Source of the DNA: a bacterium
GTDB lineage: Bacteria > Gemmatimonadota > Gemmatimonadetes > Longimicrobiales > RSA9
DNA: 64,000 nucleotides
Direction of reading: 5' to 3'
Assembly (NCBI GenBank): GCA_003242735.1
Contig: QGVH01000008.1
Coordinates: 62,001-126,000 of the forward strand
Shown: one piece after another, positions 37,543 through 48,096 of the stretch
Layout of the letters: the number at the start of each line of letters is the position of its first letter
How positions within the stretch are numbered: the first letter of the stretch is position 1
Notes under the pieces: model-generated
The model's database searches: none
Seen by the model: only the letters and a program-made list of their open reading frames with translations
What the model was told of the DNA's origin: nothing
Position numbers and translations under genes: made by a program

Positions 37543-38696
37543 GCGGCTCCCGGCGGAGCGGCGCCTTCGGCTGGAAGGCGCTGCTGGGTATCGCGATCAG
37601 CGTCGCACTGCTCGCCTTCGCGCTCCGCGGCGTCGACCTCCACGAGGTGCTGCGCGAGATCGGCAGCGCGCAGCCGCTTTGGTTCTCCGCCGCCGTCTTC
37701 GCCGCGACGGCGGTCTTCCTGGTCCGCGCCTGGCGCTGGAAGCCGCTGCTCCAGCCGATGTTGCCCGACTCGCCGCTCTACCCCAGGTTCGCGGCGACCA
37801 CGATCGGCTTCATGACCAACAACATCCTCCCGGTGCGCATCGGCGAGTTCGCCCGCGCGTTCGCCCTCTCGCGCATGCAGCCGATCCCGGTGGCGGCGTC
37901 GTTCGGCACCGTGGCGGTGGAGCGGCTCTTCGACGGGCTGACCATCGTCGCGTTCCTCCTCATCTCCATCGCGCTGCCGGGCTTCCCCGGTACCGCGACC
38001 GTGGACGGCGTGGAGATCGGCAGGCTCATCCGGCTCTTCATGGTGCCGTTCGCCGCTGCCGGCGTCGCGCTGCTCGCGATGGTGATCTGGCCGCGGCAGG
38101 CGGTCGGCATCTTCGAGCGCACCATCGCGCGCGTGCTGCCGCGCGGGCTGCGGCGCCCCGTCGTGGACGCGCTCGAGGCCTTCCTCGCCGGCCTGGCCGT
38201 GCTCCGCACGCCCTCCCTCATCCTGCGCGTCTGCCTCTGGTCCATCGGCCTCTGGCTGCTCAACGCGCTGTCGTTCTGGCTCGCCTTCCGGGCGTTCGAC
38301 ATTCCGGTCGGGTTCGGCGGCGCCCTCTTCCTCCAGTCGCTCATCGCCATCCTGGTGGCCGCGCCGTCCGCGCCCGGCTTCTTCGGGCCTTACGAGGCCG
38401 CGGTCCGGATCGGGCTCGTCGGTCTCTGGGGCGTGGAGGCCAACAAGGCGCTGGGCTTCGCCATCGGTTTCCACATCGGGAGCTTCATTCCGGTCACCGT
38501 GATCGGGCTCTACTTCGCCTGGCGCCTCGGCTTCTCCCTCCGCGAAGTGAAGCAGAGCGAGGACGTCGTGGAGCAGGCCGTGGAGCGCGACGTGGCGGGT
38601 GAGGCCCAGGGCTGCGACGAAGCGTCGGATCCGTCCGGCTACGGCGGCGGCGCGGCAGACCCACTCCCGAACGCCGGGGGGACGGCAGGACCCTGA
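37539..38696 (+). CDS. Flippase-like/lysylphosphatidylglycerol synthase TM-region family membrane protein
   Basis: A 385-residue polytopic protein (about 8 membrane helices). The UPF0104/AglD-like motifs RAWRWKPLLQP, TTIGFMTNNILPVRIGEFARAF (given in part: NNILPVRIGEFARA), SFGTVAVERLFDGLTIV and APSAPGFFGPYEAAVRIGL define it. Members are proposed lipid or polyisoprenoid-linked flippases. The last 60 residues are hydrophilic and low-complexity, unlike the family core. GTG start overlaps the preceding gene; it shares one base with ispE. Confidence 0.85.
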   Translation: MSGSRRSGAFGWKALLGIAISVALLAFALRGVDLHEVLREIGSAQPLWFSAAVFAATAVFLVRAWRWKPLLQPMLPDSPLYPRFAATTIGFMTNNILPVRIGEFARAFALSRMQPIPVAASFGTVAVERLFDGLTIVAFLLISIALPGFPGTATVDGVEIGRLIRLFMVPFAAAGVALLAMVIWPRQAVGIFERTIARVLPRGLRRPVVDALEAFLAGLAVLRTPSLILRVCLWSIGLWLLNALSFWLAFRAFDIPVGFGGALFLQSLIAILVAAPSAPGFFGPYEAAVRIGLVGLWGVEANKALGFAIGFHIGSFIPVTVIGLYFAWRLGFSLREVKQSEDVVEQAVERDVAGEAQGCDEASDPSGYGGGAADPLPNAGGTAGP

Positions 38697-39571
38697 TGCG
38701 CGCACTGGCGCCGGCCAAGATCAATCTCCGGCTCGAGATCCTGGCCCGGGAGGCCAGCGGGTACCACCAGATCGAGAGCGTGTTCTGTGCGCTGTCGCTG
38801 GCCGATGAGCTCGAGCTGGTCGTCGGCGGAACCGGCATCCGGCTGGACGTCCGGGGCGCGGACCTGGGCCCGCCAGAGCGCAACCTGGCGTACCGCGCCG
38901 CCGCGGCGTTCTACCAAGCCGCCGGCCTGCGCGCCGGCGTGGAGATCCGGCTCACCAAACGGGTGCCCGCCGGCGCCGGGCTGGGCGGCGGCTCGAGCGA
39001 CGCCGCGGCCACGCTCCTCGCCCTGAACGAGGTCCACGGCCACCCGCTCGATGCCGCCATGCTCCTGCGGCTCGGCGCCGGGCTCGGCAGCGACGTGCCG
39101 TTCTTCCTCAGCGGCGCCGCCCTGGCGCTCGTCTGGGGCCGGGGCGAACGGATCCTCCCGTTGCCGCCGCTGCCGCCCGCGCCCGTCCTGCTGGCCGTGC
39201 CGCCCTTCGGGATCGCCACGGCGGAGGCGTACCGCGCGCTGGACCGGGAGTGCCCTGCGGCGGGCCCCGTGCCCCGCGTCCTCCGGCTCGCCGAAGCGGG
39301 CTCATGGGAGGGCCTCGCCGCGGGCGCGGTCAACGATTTCGAGGCCGTGCTCTTCCCGCGCCACCCGTTGCTCGCCGCCCTACGCGACACCCTCGCCCAC
39401 GCCGGCGCCCGGCTGGCGCGCCTGACCGGGAGCGGCTCCGCGGTCTTCGGGATCTTCGACTCGGTCGAGCAGCGGGCCGCCGCCGCCGCCGTGCTCGCCC
39501 GGGCGTTCCCACACGTGCGGCTCATCGAAACCCTCACGGCCGAAGAGCCATCACGGCACGCGCTCGGTTGA
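38696..39571 (+). CDS. ispE: 4-diphosphocytidyl-2-C-methyl-D-erythritol kinase
   Basis: A 291-residue GHMP kinase of the MEP isoprenoid pathway. APAKINLRLEIL (residues 5-16), YHQIESVFCALSLAD, the ATP loop PAGAGLGGGSSDAAATLLAL (about 87-106), GSDVPFFLSG and the C-terminal LTGSGSAVFGIF are diagnostic. The first base of its ATG is the last of the previous TGA. The downstream tRNA promoter overlaps its own stop. Confidence 0.96.
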   Translation: MRALAPAKINLRLEILAREASGYHQIESVFCALSLADELELVVGGTGIRLDVRGADLGPPERNLAYRAAAAFYQAAGLRAGVEIRLTKRVPAGAGLGGGSSDAAATLLALNEVHGHPLDAAMLLRLGAGLGSDVPFFLSGAALALVWGRGERILPLPPLPPAPVLLAVPPFGIATAEAYRALDRECPAAGPVPRVLRLAEAGSWEGLAAGAVNDFEAVLFPRHPLLAALRDTLAHAGARLARLTGSGSAVFGIFDSVEQRAAAAAVLARAFPHVRLIETLTAEEPSRHALG

Positions 39572-39596
39572 TCGGCCATCGGCCCCCTGTTAGATT
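39568..39596 (+). promoter_or_regulatory. Putative tRNA-Gln promoter
   Basis: TTGATC (39568-39573), 17 bases, TAGATT (39591-39596), giving a start near 39603, about five bases before the mature tRNA. The -35 box contains the ispE stop codon. The perfect TATAAT at 39602-39607 touches the tRNA and is too close to act as its -10. Confidence 0.4.
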
Positions 39597-39607
39597 TTCG
39601 GTATAAT

Positions 39608-39678
39608 TCCGGGGTCGTCTAACGGCAGGACGGGGGACTTTGGATCCCTTGGTGGAGGTTCGAATCCTCCCCCCGGAG
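39608..39678 (+). tRNA. tRNA-Gln (anticodon TTG)
   Basis: A 71-base cloverleaf: acceptor TCCGGGG/CCCCGGA (39608-39614 with 39671-39677), D stem GTCT/GGAC, anticodon stem GGGGA/TCCCT with loop CTTTGGA (anticodon TTG, reading CAA and probably CAG), and T arm GGAGG-TTCGAAT-CCTCC. The discriminator is G. The 3' CCA is not encoded and must be added by the nucleotidyltransferase. It is a single tRNA, with no neighbouring tRNA genes. Confidence 0.96.
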
Positions 39679-39705
39679 CTCACGGACCACGCAGAAGGAG
39701 TCCAC

Positions 39706-40395
39706 ATGCCCGCTCCGGGGCCGCGCACCCCACGCCGTCTCCCGGAAACGGTGCGACGTCGCCTCGAGGTCGCCAGCGCCACCGCCTGGGAGGCGCTCGT
39801 CGAGGCGCACACCTCGCACGCCCTCCAGCTCATCGCGCTCCTCGCCGATCGCATGCCGTTCGACGAAGCCGTCGAGCGCTACCTGCGCGAGATGGAGGTC
39901 TCCGAGACCATGGCAGCCGCGGTGCGCAACCGCGTCCTGGTCGCGCTCGAGGACGCCCAAAGGCCCGACGACTCGCGCCCCACGCTCCAGATCTTCGCCA
40001 CGACCGGCGAAGGGCGGGCCTCGCGGGACGGTGCCGAGGCGGAGGGCCCCGCCGAGGGCTGGCGCCGCTTCCGGCCCGATGTGCTGATGCGCGATCTCAA
40101 GGAGCGACACCGGCGGCACGACGAGACCGAGGGCTGGATCCGGCTCGCCCTCGCCCGGGCGGAAGAGGGCATCATCGCCACGCACGTGGACAACGCCATC
40201 ACCTTCGCGGCGCTCCTGGAGCCCCATATGCCCCTCGAGCGGGCCGTCGAGGAGTACAACAACGCGCTCCGCCTCACCGGACCCCGCGCCCAGGCCGTCT
40301 ACCAGCGCGCCATGGCCCGCCTCGCCGAGGCCCATCTCCCCACGGCCCTCGCGCCCATCCGCTCCCGTGAGTCGGGTTCCGACGACGGCGCGTGA
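39706..40395 (+). CDS. Hypothetical protein (229 aa) following tRNA-Gln
   Basis: A soluble, helix-rich protein with no motif I recognise. A perfect AGAAGGAG lies seven bases before ATG 39706, so translation is well supported; the longer ORF overlapping the tRNA is not real. Two similar halves may exist: TAWEALVEAHTSHALQLIAL with MPFDEAVERYLREMEV, and THVDNAITFAALLEPHMPLE with RAVEEYNNALRL. Both contain a D/N-AxxF/L block followed by MPxxxAVExY, suggesting an internal duplication. Function unknown. Confidence 0.7.
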   Translation: MPAPGPRTPRRLPETVRRRLEVASATAWEALVEAHTSHALQLIALLADRMPFDEAVERYLREMEVSETMAAAVRNRVLVALEDAQRPDDSRPTLQIFATTGEGRASRDGAEAEGPAEGWRRFRPDVLMRDLKERHRRHDETEGWIRLALARAEEGIIATHVDNAITFAALLEPHMPLERAVEEYNNALRLTGPRAQAVYQRAMARLAEAHLPTALAPIRSRESGSDDGA

Positions 40396-40493
40396 GGCCC
40401 GCCTGTCGGTTGCTCTCGGACTCCGACGACACGGCCGCTGCCGCCGCACCGGTCGGGACACCCCGGAGCGGACGCCCGGCCTCGCCGCGCCCG

Positions 40494-40523
40494 TTGACAG
40501 CCCCGCGTCGCTCCGTCTAACTT
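40494..40523 (+). promoter_or_regulatory. Promoter of prs-rplY-pth
   Basis: Perfect TTGACA (40494-40499), an 18-base spacer and TAACTT (40518-40523). The predicted start near 40530 leaves a leader of about 45 bases before the prs ATG. Confidence 0.6.
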
Positions 40524-40574
40524 GAAAGGCTGTTTCCGTTCGGCTGAGCTGAAAACATCCGACGCGGCAAAGGA

Positions 40575-41525
40575 ATGCCCGACCACGAGTTCCGGGGCCC
40601 GCTCCTCCTCCTCTCCGGCACCGCCAACCGGCCACTGGCCGAGGAGATCGCGGAGCACATGGGGTTGCCACTCGGCGATGTGACCATCAAGCGCTTCGCC
40701 GATGGCGAGATCTTCGTCAGGATCAACCAGAACGCCCGTGGTCGGGACGTCTTCATCATTCAGCCGACGCCGCCGCCGGCCGACAACCTCATGGAGCTGC
40801 TGCTCCTGGTCGACGCGGCGCGGCGCGCATCGGCCGCGCGGATCACCGTGGTCATGCCGTACTACGGGTACGCGCGCCAGGACCGCAAGGACCAGCCGCG
40901 CGTCGCCATCGGCGCCAAGCTGGTCGCCAACCTGATCCAGGCGGCCGGTGCGGACCGCGTGCTCGGCATGGACTTCCACGCCCACCAGCTCCAGGGCTTC
41001 TTCGACGTGCCGGTGGATCACCTGTACGCAGCACCCGTCCTGACCGGCTACTTCCGCGCGAAGGGGCTCTCCGACCTGGTGGTCGTCGCGCCGGATGTCG
41101 GCGCGGCCAAGATGGCACGCGGCTTCGCGCGTCGGCTGGGCGCGAGCTTCGCGATCATCGACAAGCGGCGGCCGGCCCACAACGTGGCCGAGGTCCTCAC
41201 CGTGGTCGGCGATGTCAAAGGCAGGCCCTGCCTGATCACGGACGACATGGTCGACACGGCAGGGACGCTGGAGAGCGTGATCCACGCGCTGCTCGACCAG
41301 GGCGCTGCCGAGATCTACGCGTGCGCGACCCACGCGCTGCTGTCCGGCCCCGCCGTGCAACGCCTCCAAGAGGCGCCGGTCGTCGAGGTCGTGGTCACGA
41401 ACACGCTCGTTGTGCCGGACGAGAAGAGGTTCCCCAAGCTGACCATCCTCTCGATCGCGGAGCTGCTGGCGCGGGCCATCCGCTACACGCACTCGAACGA
41501 GTCGGTGAGTCAGCTCTTCGACTGA
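40575..41525 (+). CDS. prs: Ribose-phosphate pyrophosphokinase
   Basis: A 316-residue class I PRPP synthase (ribose-5-phosphate + ATP to PRPP). FADGEIFVRINQNARGRDVF, PYYGYARQDRKDQPR, DFHAHQLQGFFDVPVDHL and the PRPP loop ITDDMVDTAGTL are present. PRPP feeds purine (including purD here), pyrimidine, His and Trp synthesis. AAAGGA lies almost against the ATG, a rather short spacing. The prs-rplY-pth order is widespread in bacteria. Confidence 0.97.
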   Translation: MPDHEFRGPLLLLSGTANRPLAEEIAEHMGLPLGDVTIKRFADGEIFVRINQNARGRDVFIIQPTPPPADNLMELLLLVDAARRASAARITVVMPYYGYARQDRKDQPRVAIGAKLVANLIQAAGADRVLGMDFHAHQLQGFFDVPVDHLYAAPVLTGYFRAKGLSDLVVVAPDVGAAKMARGFARRLGASFAIIDKRRPAHNVAEVLTVVGDVKGRPCLITDDMVDTAGTLESVIHALLDQGAAEIYACATHALLSGPAVQRLQEAPVVEVVVTNTLVVPDEKRFPKLTILSIAELLARAIRYTHSNESVSQLFD

Positions 41526-41538
41526 AGGAGATCCACGG

Positions 41539-42201
41539 ATGGTGACGACCGCGACGTTGAACGCCACGCTGCGCCACGAGCACGGCAAGGGCCCGGCCCG
41601 GCGCCTGAGGCGGCAGGGCAAGATCCCCGCCGTGATCTACGGCCACGGCGAGACGACGCGCTCCCTGGCGGTAGATGCGCAGGAGGTGGCGCGGCTGTTC
41701 TCCCGCATTCAGGTCGAGAACACGATCATTTCCCTGAACATCGAAGGCGAGCGCGGCCCCGTGCGCGCCCTCGTCCGCGAGGTGCAGAGGCATCCGTACC
41801 GGCCGGAGATCCTGCACGTGGACTTCTACCAGATCCACGCCGGCGAGCGGGTGCACCTCGAGGTGCCGGTGCGTCTGGTCGGCACGGCCGCGGGCGTGCG
41901 TGCGGGCGGCATCCTCCAGCAGACGCTGCACGACATCGCGGTCCGCTGTCTGCCGGACCAGATCCCGGAGGCGATCGAGGCCGACATCTCCGCTCTGGAG
42001 ATCGGGGACTCGCTCCACGTCTCGGATCTGCGGGTGCCGGAGGGCGTCGAGATCGAGACGGAGGGTGAGCGCGTGGTCTGCACGGTCCTCGCGCCCACGG
42101 TCGCTGCGCTGGAGACCGAGGCCGAGGCGCCGGCGGGCCCGGGCGGCGAGGTCGAGCCCGAGCTGATCCGCAAGCGCGCGGCCGAGGGGAGCGGCGAGTA
42201 G
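41539..42201 (+). CDS. rplY: Large ribosomal subunit protein bL25 (general stress protein Ctc type)
   Basis: A 220-residue long-form bL25, with the 5S rRNA-binding domain at 1-95 (LRHEHGKGPARRLRRQGKIP, AVIYGHGE) and the C-terminal TL5/Ctc beta domain (HLEVPVRLVGTAAGV, LPDQIPEAIEADISALEIGD). A short acidic tail ends it. AAGGAG lies 10 bases before the ATG. Thirteen bases after prs and 27 before pth, in the standard order. Confidence 0.96.
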   Translation: MVTTATLNATLRHEHGKGPARRLRRQGKIPAVIYGHGETTRSLAVDAQEVARLFSRIQVENTIISLNIEGERGPVRALVREVQRHPYRPEILHVDFYQIHAGERVHLEVPVRLVGTAAGVRAGGILQQTLHDIAVRCLPDQIPEAIEADISALEIGDSLHVSDLRVPEGVEIETEGERVVCTVLAPTVAALETEAEAPAGPGGEVEPELIRKRAAEGSGE

Positions 42202-42228
42202 CGCCGCTCGCCCGGCGGATGACACGCC

Positions 42229-42792
42229 GTGAAGGTCGTCTGCGGGCTGGGCAACCCGGGGCCGGAGTACGCGGCCACCCGGCACAACCTGGGCTGGTGG
42301 GTCCTGGACCGGATCGCGGCGGACTGGCGGCTGGGCCCGTTCCGGCCCATCGGGGACGCGGAGATCGCCGCCGGCGTCTTCGGCGGGCACGACGTCCGGC
42401 TCGTCAAGCCCCTGACGTACGTCAACCGGAGCGGCGAGGCGCTCTTGCCGTTCCTCGCCGCCGAGGGGTTCGTGGTCGAGCGGGACCTGCTGGTCATCGT
42501 GGATGACGTGGCGCTCGAGGTCGGTCGCGTGCGGTTCCGCGCCCGGGGCAGCTCCGGCGGTCACAACGGCCTGAAGTCGGTGGAAGCGGTGCTGGGGACG
42601 CGGGACTACGCGCGTCTGCGCATCGGCGTCGGCGCGCCGCCTCCAGGCGTGGACCTGGCGGATTACGTGTTGTCTCCGTTCCCACCCGAGGAAGAAGAGC
42701 GGATCGTCCAGCTCCTACCCGAGTTGTCCGAGGCGGTCGGAGTCTGGGTGCGGGAAGGCGTCGAGCAGGCGGCGCGGCGCTACAATCGCTAG
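42229..42792 (+). CDS. pth: Peptidyl-tRNA hydrolase
   Basis: A 187-residue enzyme releasing tRNA from dropped-off peptidyl-tRNA. The start is GLGNPGPEYAATRHNLGWW, with the catalytic His about residue 19 and Asn9. KPLTYVNRSGEA, IVDDVALEVGRVRFR (catalytic Asp) and GSSGGHNGLKSVE follow. GTG start at 42229. Length normal. Confidence 0.97.
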   Translation: MKVVCGLGNPGPEYAATRHNLGWWVLDRIAADWRLGPFRPIGDAEIAAGVFGGHDVRLVKPLTYVNRSGEALLPFLAAEGFVVERDLLVIVDDVALEVGRVRFRARGSSGGHNGLKSVEAVLGTRDYARLRIGVGAPPPGVDLADYVLSPFPPEEEERIVQLLPELSEAVGVWVREGVEQAARRYNR

Positions 42793-42813
42793 CTTGAACG
42801 AGAATACACGCCC

Positions 42814-44958
<2,145 letters not shown>

Positions 44959-44978
44959 GCGGAGTCCAAGAGCGGAGT

Positions 44979-45011
44979 GACGGGGCGGCCGGCGCTGCCG
45001 GCCGCCCCGTC
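44979..45011 (+). terminator. Terminator after hppA
   Basis: A 15-bp perfect stem (44979-44993 with 44997-45011) and the 3-base loop GCT, 20 bases after the hppA stop. No T-run; very stable. Confidence 0.7.
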
Positions 45012-45161
45012 CGGCCTGCCCGACCCCGCCGGCCGCTACGGGTGCCCTGCACCCTCCGCCCCTCCGGCCGCTTCTTCCCCCAGAGCCCGTGAACGTCCGT
45101 GTCGCGGTCCGGGCCCCCGTCCCGCGGGCCCGGTCCCGGCGGTCACGGGCTTCGGGTGGGG

Positions 45162-45190
45162 TGGATGAGCACATTGGAACACAATAATTT
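45162..45190 (+). promoter_or_regulatory. Putative ychF promoter
   Basis: TGGATG (45162-45167), 17 bases, TAATTT (45185-45190), inside the only A+T-rich patch of the hppA-ychF gap. TGG-type -35 boxes at the same spacing also precede rpsF and aroF. The start would be near 45197, 35 bases before the ATG. Confidence 0.45.
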
Positions 45191-45231
45191 AGAGTGAATC
45201 GTCCCGCCGGGACGCGCGTGCTGGAGAGCCG

Positions 45232-46341
45232 ATGCCGAACCTGAAGCTGGGGATCGTCGGACTCCCCAACGTGGGGAAGTCCACGTTGTTCAACGCCCTC
45301 ACCGCGGTGGGCGCGCCCGCAGAGAACTACCCGTTCTGCACGGTGGAGCCGAACGTCGGCGTGGTGGAGGTGCCCGACCCGCGGCTGGACCTGCTCGTCG
45401 AGCGGATCCAGCCCCGGGCGCGGACGCCCGCGACCGTGACGTTCGTGGACATCGCCGGGCTGGTGAAGGGGGCGTCGAAGGGTGAAGGGCTGGGGAACCA
45501 GTTCCTCGCCAACATCCGGGAGGTGGACGCCATTGTCCACGTGGTCCGTTGCTTCGATGACCCGGACGTCGGTCACGTGGAAGGCGCCGTGGACCCGGTC
45601 CGGGACCGCGCCGTGATCAACCTCGAGCTCGCGCTGGCGGATCTGCAGACCGTGGAGCGCCGGCTCGAGAAGGTGGAGAAAGCGGCCCGCTCGGGCGTCC
45701 GCGAGGCCCAGGTCGAGGCCGCGCTCCTCGGGCGGCTCAAGGACGCGCTGTCCGCGGGTGCCCCGGCCCGGGCGGTCGAGCCCGCAAGCGAGGAGGAAGC
45801 GCGCCTCCTCCGATCCTACAACCTGCTGACGGCCAAGCGGGTCCTGTACGTGGCCAACGTGGCGGAGTCCGACCTCCCGTCGGGGGACAACGCCTACGTC
45901 GCCGCGCTGCGGGCGGCGATCGAGGCGGACGGCGAGCCGGCCAGCCTCATCCCGGTGTGCGCACGGATCGAGGCCGAGCTGAGCGAGCTGGACCCGCAGG
46001 AGCGGGCCGCGTTCCTCGCCGAGCTGGGCCTGGAGCGGAGCGGCCTGGAGCGGCTCATCCGGGAGGGCTACCGTCTGCTGGGGCTCATCAGCTTCTTCAC
46101 GGCGGGCGAGAAGGAGGTCCGGGCCTGGACGATCCGCGAGGGCACCCGTGCGCCCGAGGCCGCCGGCGAGATCCACTCCGATTTCGAGCGCGGCTTCATC
46201 CGGGCCGAGACGCTGAGCTGGGCGGACTTCGTCGAGGCTGGCTCGCTCAAGGCCGCCCGCGAGCGCGGGCTGGTCCGGAGCGAGGGGCGCGACTACGTCG
46301 TCCAGGACGGCGACATCATGCTCTTCCGGTTCAACGTGTGA
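45232..46341 (+). CDS. ychF: Ribosome-binding ATPase YchF
   Basis: A 369-residue OBG-family P-loop protein. G1 is [14 protein letters not shown] (residues 9-22), G3 [20 protein letters not shown] (about 71-90) and the G4 position is NVAESD rather than NKxD, the change that gives YchF ATP preference. The TGS domain follows near the C-terminus ([32 protein letters not shown]). It binds ribosomes and modulates stress responses. GGAGAG precedes the ATG. Confidence 0.96.
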   Translation: MPNLKLGIVGLPNVGKSTLFNALTAVGAPAENYPFCTVEPNVGVVEVPDPRLDLLVERIQPRARTPATVTFVDIAGLVKGASKGEGLGNQFLANIREVDAIVHVVRCFDDPDVGHVEGAVDPVRDRAVINLELALADLQTVERRLEKVEKAARSGVREAQVEAALLGRLKDALSAGAPARAVEPASEEEARLLRSYNLLTAKRVLYVANVAESDLPSGDNAYVAALRAAIEADGEPASLIPVCARIEAELSELDPQERAAFLAELGLERSGLERLIREGYRLLGLISFFTAGEKEVRAWTIREGTRAPEAAGEIHSDFERGFIRAETLSWADFVEAGSLKAARERGLVRSEGRDYVVQDGDIMLFRFNV

Positions 46342-46370
46342 CGGCCGGCGCGCTGGACCCGCGCCGGCCG
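46342..46370 (+). terminator. Terminator after ychF
   Basis: A perfect 11-bp stem (CGGCCGGCGCG with CGCGCCGGCCG) and 7-base loop immediately after the ychF stop codon. Confidence 0.65.
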
Positions 46371-46467
46371 CGGTACACGTGTGGAGTTCGCCGCGGGCCC
46401 GGTCGTGCGCCCGGAGCGGAACGGGAGGGGTGAGGAGGTCGCCGACGCGGCGACGCGCTGGAAGGGG

Positions 46468-46496
46468 TGGACGTCTGGCGCCGTCGTCGCTACTTT
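46468..46496 (+). promoter_or_regulatory. Promoter of the rpsF ribosomal protein operon
   Basis: TGGACG (46468-46473), 17 bases, TACTTT (46491-46496). The predicted start near 46503 leaves a leader of about 60 bases with a hairpin. Confidence 0.5.
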
Positions 46497-46521
46497 TCAG
46501 TGCTCTACAAACTCCTGCTCC

Positions 46522-46540
46522 GCCCCGTTCGGGACGGGGC
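46522..46540 (+). promoter_or_regulatory. Hairpin in the rpsF leader (possible S6:S18 site)
   Basis: GCCCCGT-TCGGG-ACGGGGC makes a 7-bp stem with a 5-base loop, 12 bases upstream of the AGGAGG of rpsF, and is followed by CGCC. In many bacteria the S6:S18 complex represses its own operon by binding a leader hairpin with a CCG bulge; the location fits, but the bulge is not clearly formed here. Confidence 0.35.
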
Positions 46541-46563
46541 CGCCCAGTCCACAGGAGGGATTC

Positions 46564-46923
46564 GTGAGGGACTACGAGGTCGTCTACATCTTCGATTCGG
46601 CGGTGACCGAGGAGGCCATCGCCGAGAAGTTGGACCGCTTCCACGGGCTGGTGGCCGGCGACGGCCGTGGCGAGATCACGGCGGTCGACCACTGGGGGAA
46701 GCGGCAGCTCGCCTACCCGATCCGCAAGAAGCCCAACGGTTATTACGTCGTCGCACAGTTCCGCACGGCCCCGGAGTCGCTGCCGGAGTTCGAGCGTGCG
46801 CTGAAGCTGGACGAGGACGTCCTGCGCTACCTCATCGTCCTGCACGAGGGCGAGCCGACGGCGCCGATGTCCGTGGCGACGCGCGAGCCGCGGGTGCGCG
46901 ATGAGGAGGAAGAGGAGGAGTGA
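46564..46923 (+). CDS. rpsF: Small ribosomal subunit protein bS6
   Basis: A 119-residue bS6. RDYEVVYIFDSAVTEEAIAE, DHWGKRQLAYPIRKKPNGYY and LDEDVLRYLIVL match the ferredoxin-like fold; the tail is Glu-rich, as is common. The GTG at 46564 is fixed by AGGAGG six bases upstream and by the family N-terminus; the upstream extension is not coding. First gene of the rpsF-rpsR-DUF2232-rplI operon. Confidence 0.97.
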   Translation: MRDYEVVYIFDSAVTEEAIAEKLDRFHGLVAGDGRGEITAVDHWGKRQLAYPIRKKPNGYYVVAQFRTAPESLPEFERALKLDEDVLRYLIVLHEGEPTAPMSVATREPRVRDEEEEEE

Positions 46924-46925
46924 CG

Positions 46926-47147
46926 ATGCGACGTCAGCGCAAGGCCTGCCCGCTGTGCGAGTCCGGCATCCGGCTGGTCAACTACAAGGATGAGAAGACG
47001 CTCTCCCGCTTCATCACGGAGCGGGGGAAGATCATGCCGCGGCGGATGACGGGGATGTGCGCGCGGCATCAGCGGCAGATCGGGACGGCGATCAAGCGCG
47101 CCCGGTTCATCGCCCTGCTCCCGTTCATTCGAGGGTACGAGGACTAG
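46926..47147 (+). CDS. rpsR: Small ribosomal subunit protein bS18
   Basis: A 73-residue bS18: RRQRKACPLCESGIRLVNYK, then DEKTLSRFITERGKIMPRRM and TGMCARHQRQIGTAIKRARF. It keeps CPLC and a later Cys, so it is the zinc-type (C+) paralogue form. ATG 46926 is preceded by the purine-rich end of rpsF (GAGGAGGAG), which doubles as ribosome site. Confidence 0.97.
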   Translation: MRRQRKACPLCESGIRLVNYKDEKTLSRFITERGKIMPRRMTGMCARHQRQIGTAIKRARFIALLPFIRGYED

Positions 47148-47154
47148 CGAGGTG

Positions 47155-48096
47155 ATGGCGGGCCGGGCGCCGGGTTGGGGCACGGCCGCGTTCCTGGCGC
47201 TCGCGTGTGCCGGGTTGTCGGTGGTCGGGCCGGCGCCGCTGATCTTCGTCCCGCTCGCCGTTCTGCTGGTCGGCGCTCCGCCGGTCCAGCCCCGGCACGT
47301 CGTCTTGGGGCTCGCCCTCGGCGCCCTGGTGTTCCACGGCGGCGCTCGGCAGGGGCTGTGGCTGGGGGGGCGCGGCTGGGCGCTGCTGGTTGGGGCCTGG
47401 TTCCTCGTGGCCGTTCTGGCGCTGCCGCGGGCGACGTTCCTGGACCGCGGTCTGGCGGCGCTGGCGGGGGCGGCGGCCAGCGCGGCGGTCCTGTTCGGCG
47501 TGGTGCCGGACGCCTGGCGCACGTTCGATTGGGCGGTTCGCAGCGCTCTGTGGTCCGGCGTCAGCGACGCGGTGGCGGTGGGCGGCGCGGCGTTCGGCCA
47601 GCGGCCGTGGTGGCCCCAGGCGACCGACATGATGTACCGCCTCGCGGAGCTGCAGGCGGTGTTGTTCCCCGCGCTGCTGGCCCTGGCCACGCTGGCCGGA
47701 CTCGCCGCCGCGTGGTTCGTCTTCGGGCGGGTCGCGAGGGGGGAGCCCGGGCCGTTGGGGCCGCTGCGCGAGTTTCGGTTCCGCGACGAGCTGGTCTGGC
47801 TGCTGATCGCCGGCATCGTCCTGATCCTCGTGGCCGACGGCGGTGCCGTCGAGCGGGCGGGCGCGAACCTCGTCGCGTTCATGGGGGCGCTGTACGTGCT
47901 GCGGGGCGTCGCCGTCGCGCTCTCCCTGGCGGGGACGCCCGGGCTGGCGAGTGCGCTGCTGGCGGCGCTCGCCCTGATGTTCCTTTATCCGCTGGTCATG
48001 GCCGCCATGTTCGTGGTGGGTCTGACCGATACGTGGCTGGACCTGCGCGGCCGAGCATCGTCGCGTGGTCCAGGATCCGGAGAGACGGGACCATGA
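47155..48096 (+). CDS. DUF2232 (YybS-like) membrane protein
   Basis: About 313 residues and eight hydrophobic segments; dominated by Ala, Leu, Val and Gly. Position between rpsR and rplI is that of YybS/DUF2232 in many bacteria, and the C-terminal half (ELVWLLIAGIVLILV, GALYVLRGVAVALSL, FLYPLVMAAMFVVGLTDTW) fits. Function unknown. GTG 47152 is an alternative start one codon upstream. Its stop overlaps the rplI ATG (ATGA). Confidence 0.82.
   Translation: MAGRAPGWGTAAFLALACAGLSVVGPAPLIFVPLAVLLVGAPPVQPRHVVLGLALGALVFHGGARQGLWLGGRGWALLVGAWFLVAVLALPRATFLDRGLAALAGAAASAAVLFGVVPDAWRTFDWAVRSALWSGVSDAVAVGGAAFGQRPWWPQATDMMYRLAELQAVLFPALLALATLAGLAAAWFVFGRVARGEPGPLGPLREFRFRDELVWLLIAGIVLILVADGGAVERAGANLVAFMGALYVLRGVAVALSLAGTPGLASALLAALALMFLYPLVMAAMFVVGLTDTWLDLRGRASSRGPGSGETGP

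Noticed and set aside
39602-39607. Perfect TATAAT as the tRNA-Gln -10 box
   Set aside because: It directly abuts the mature tRNA 5' end, so transcription would begin inside the tRNA. The TTGATC/TAGATT pair upstream fits better.
39640-39705. N-terminal extension of the orphan gene through the tRNA
   Set aside because: It overlaps the tRNA anticodon and T arms; the ATG at 39706 has a perfect ribosome binding site.
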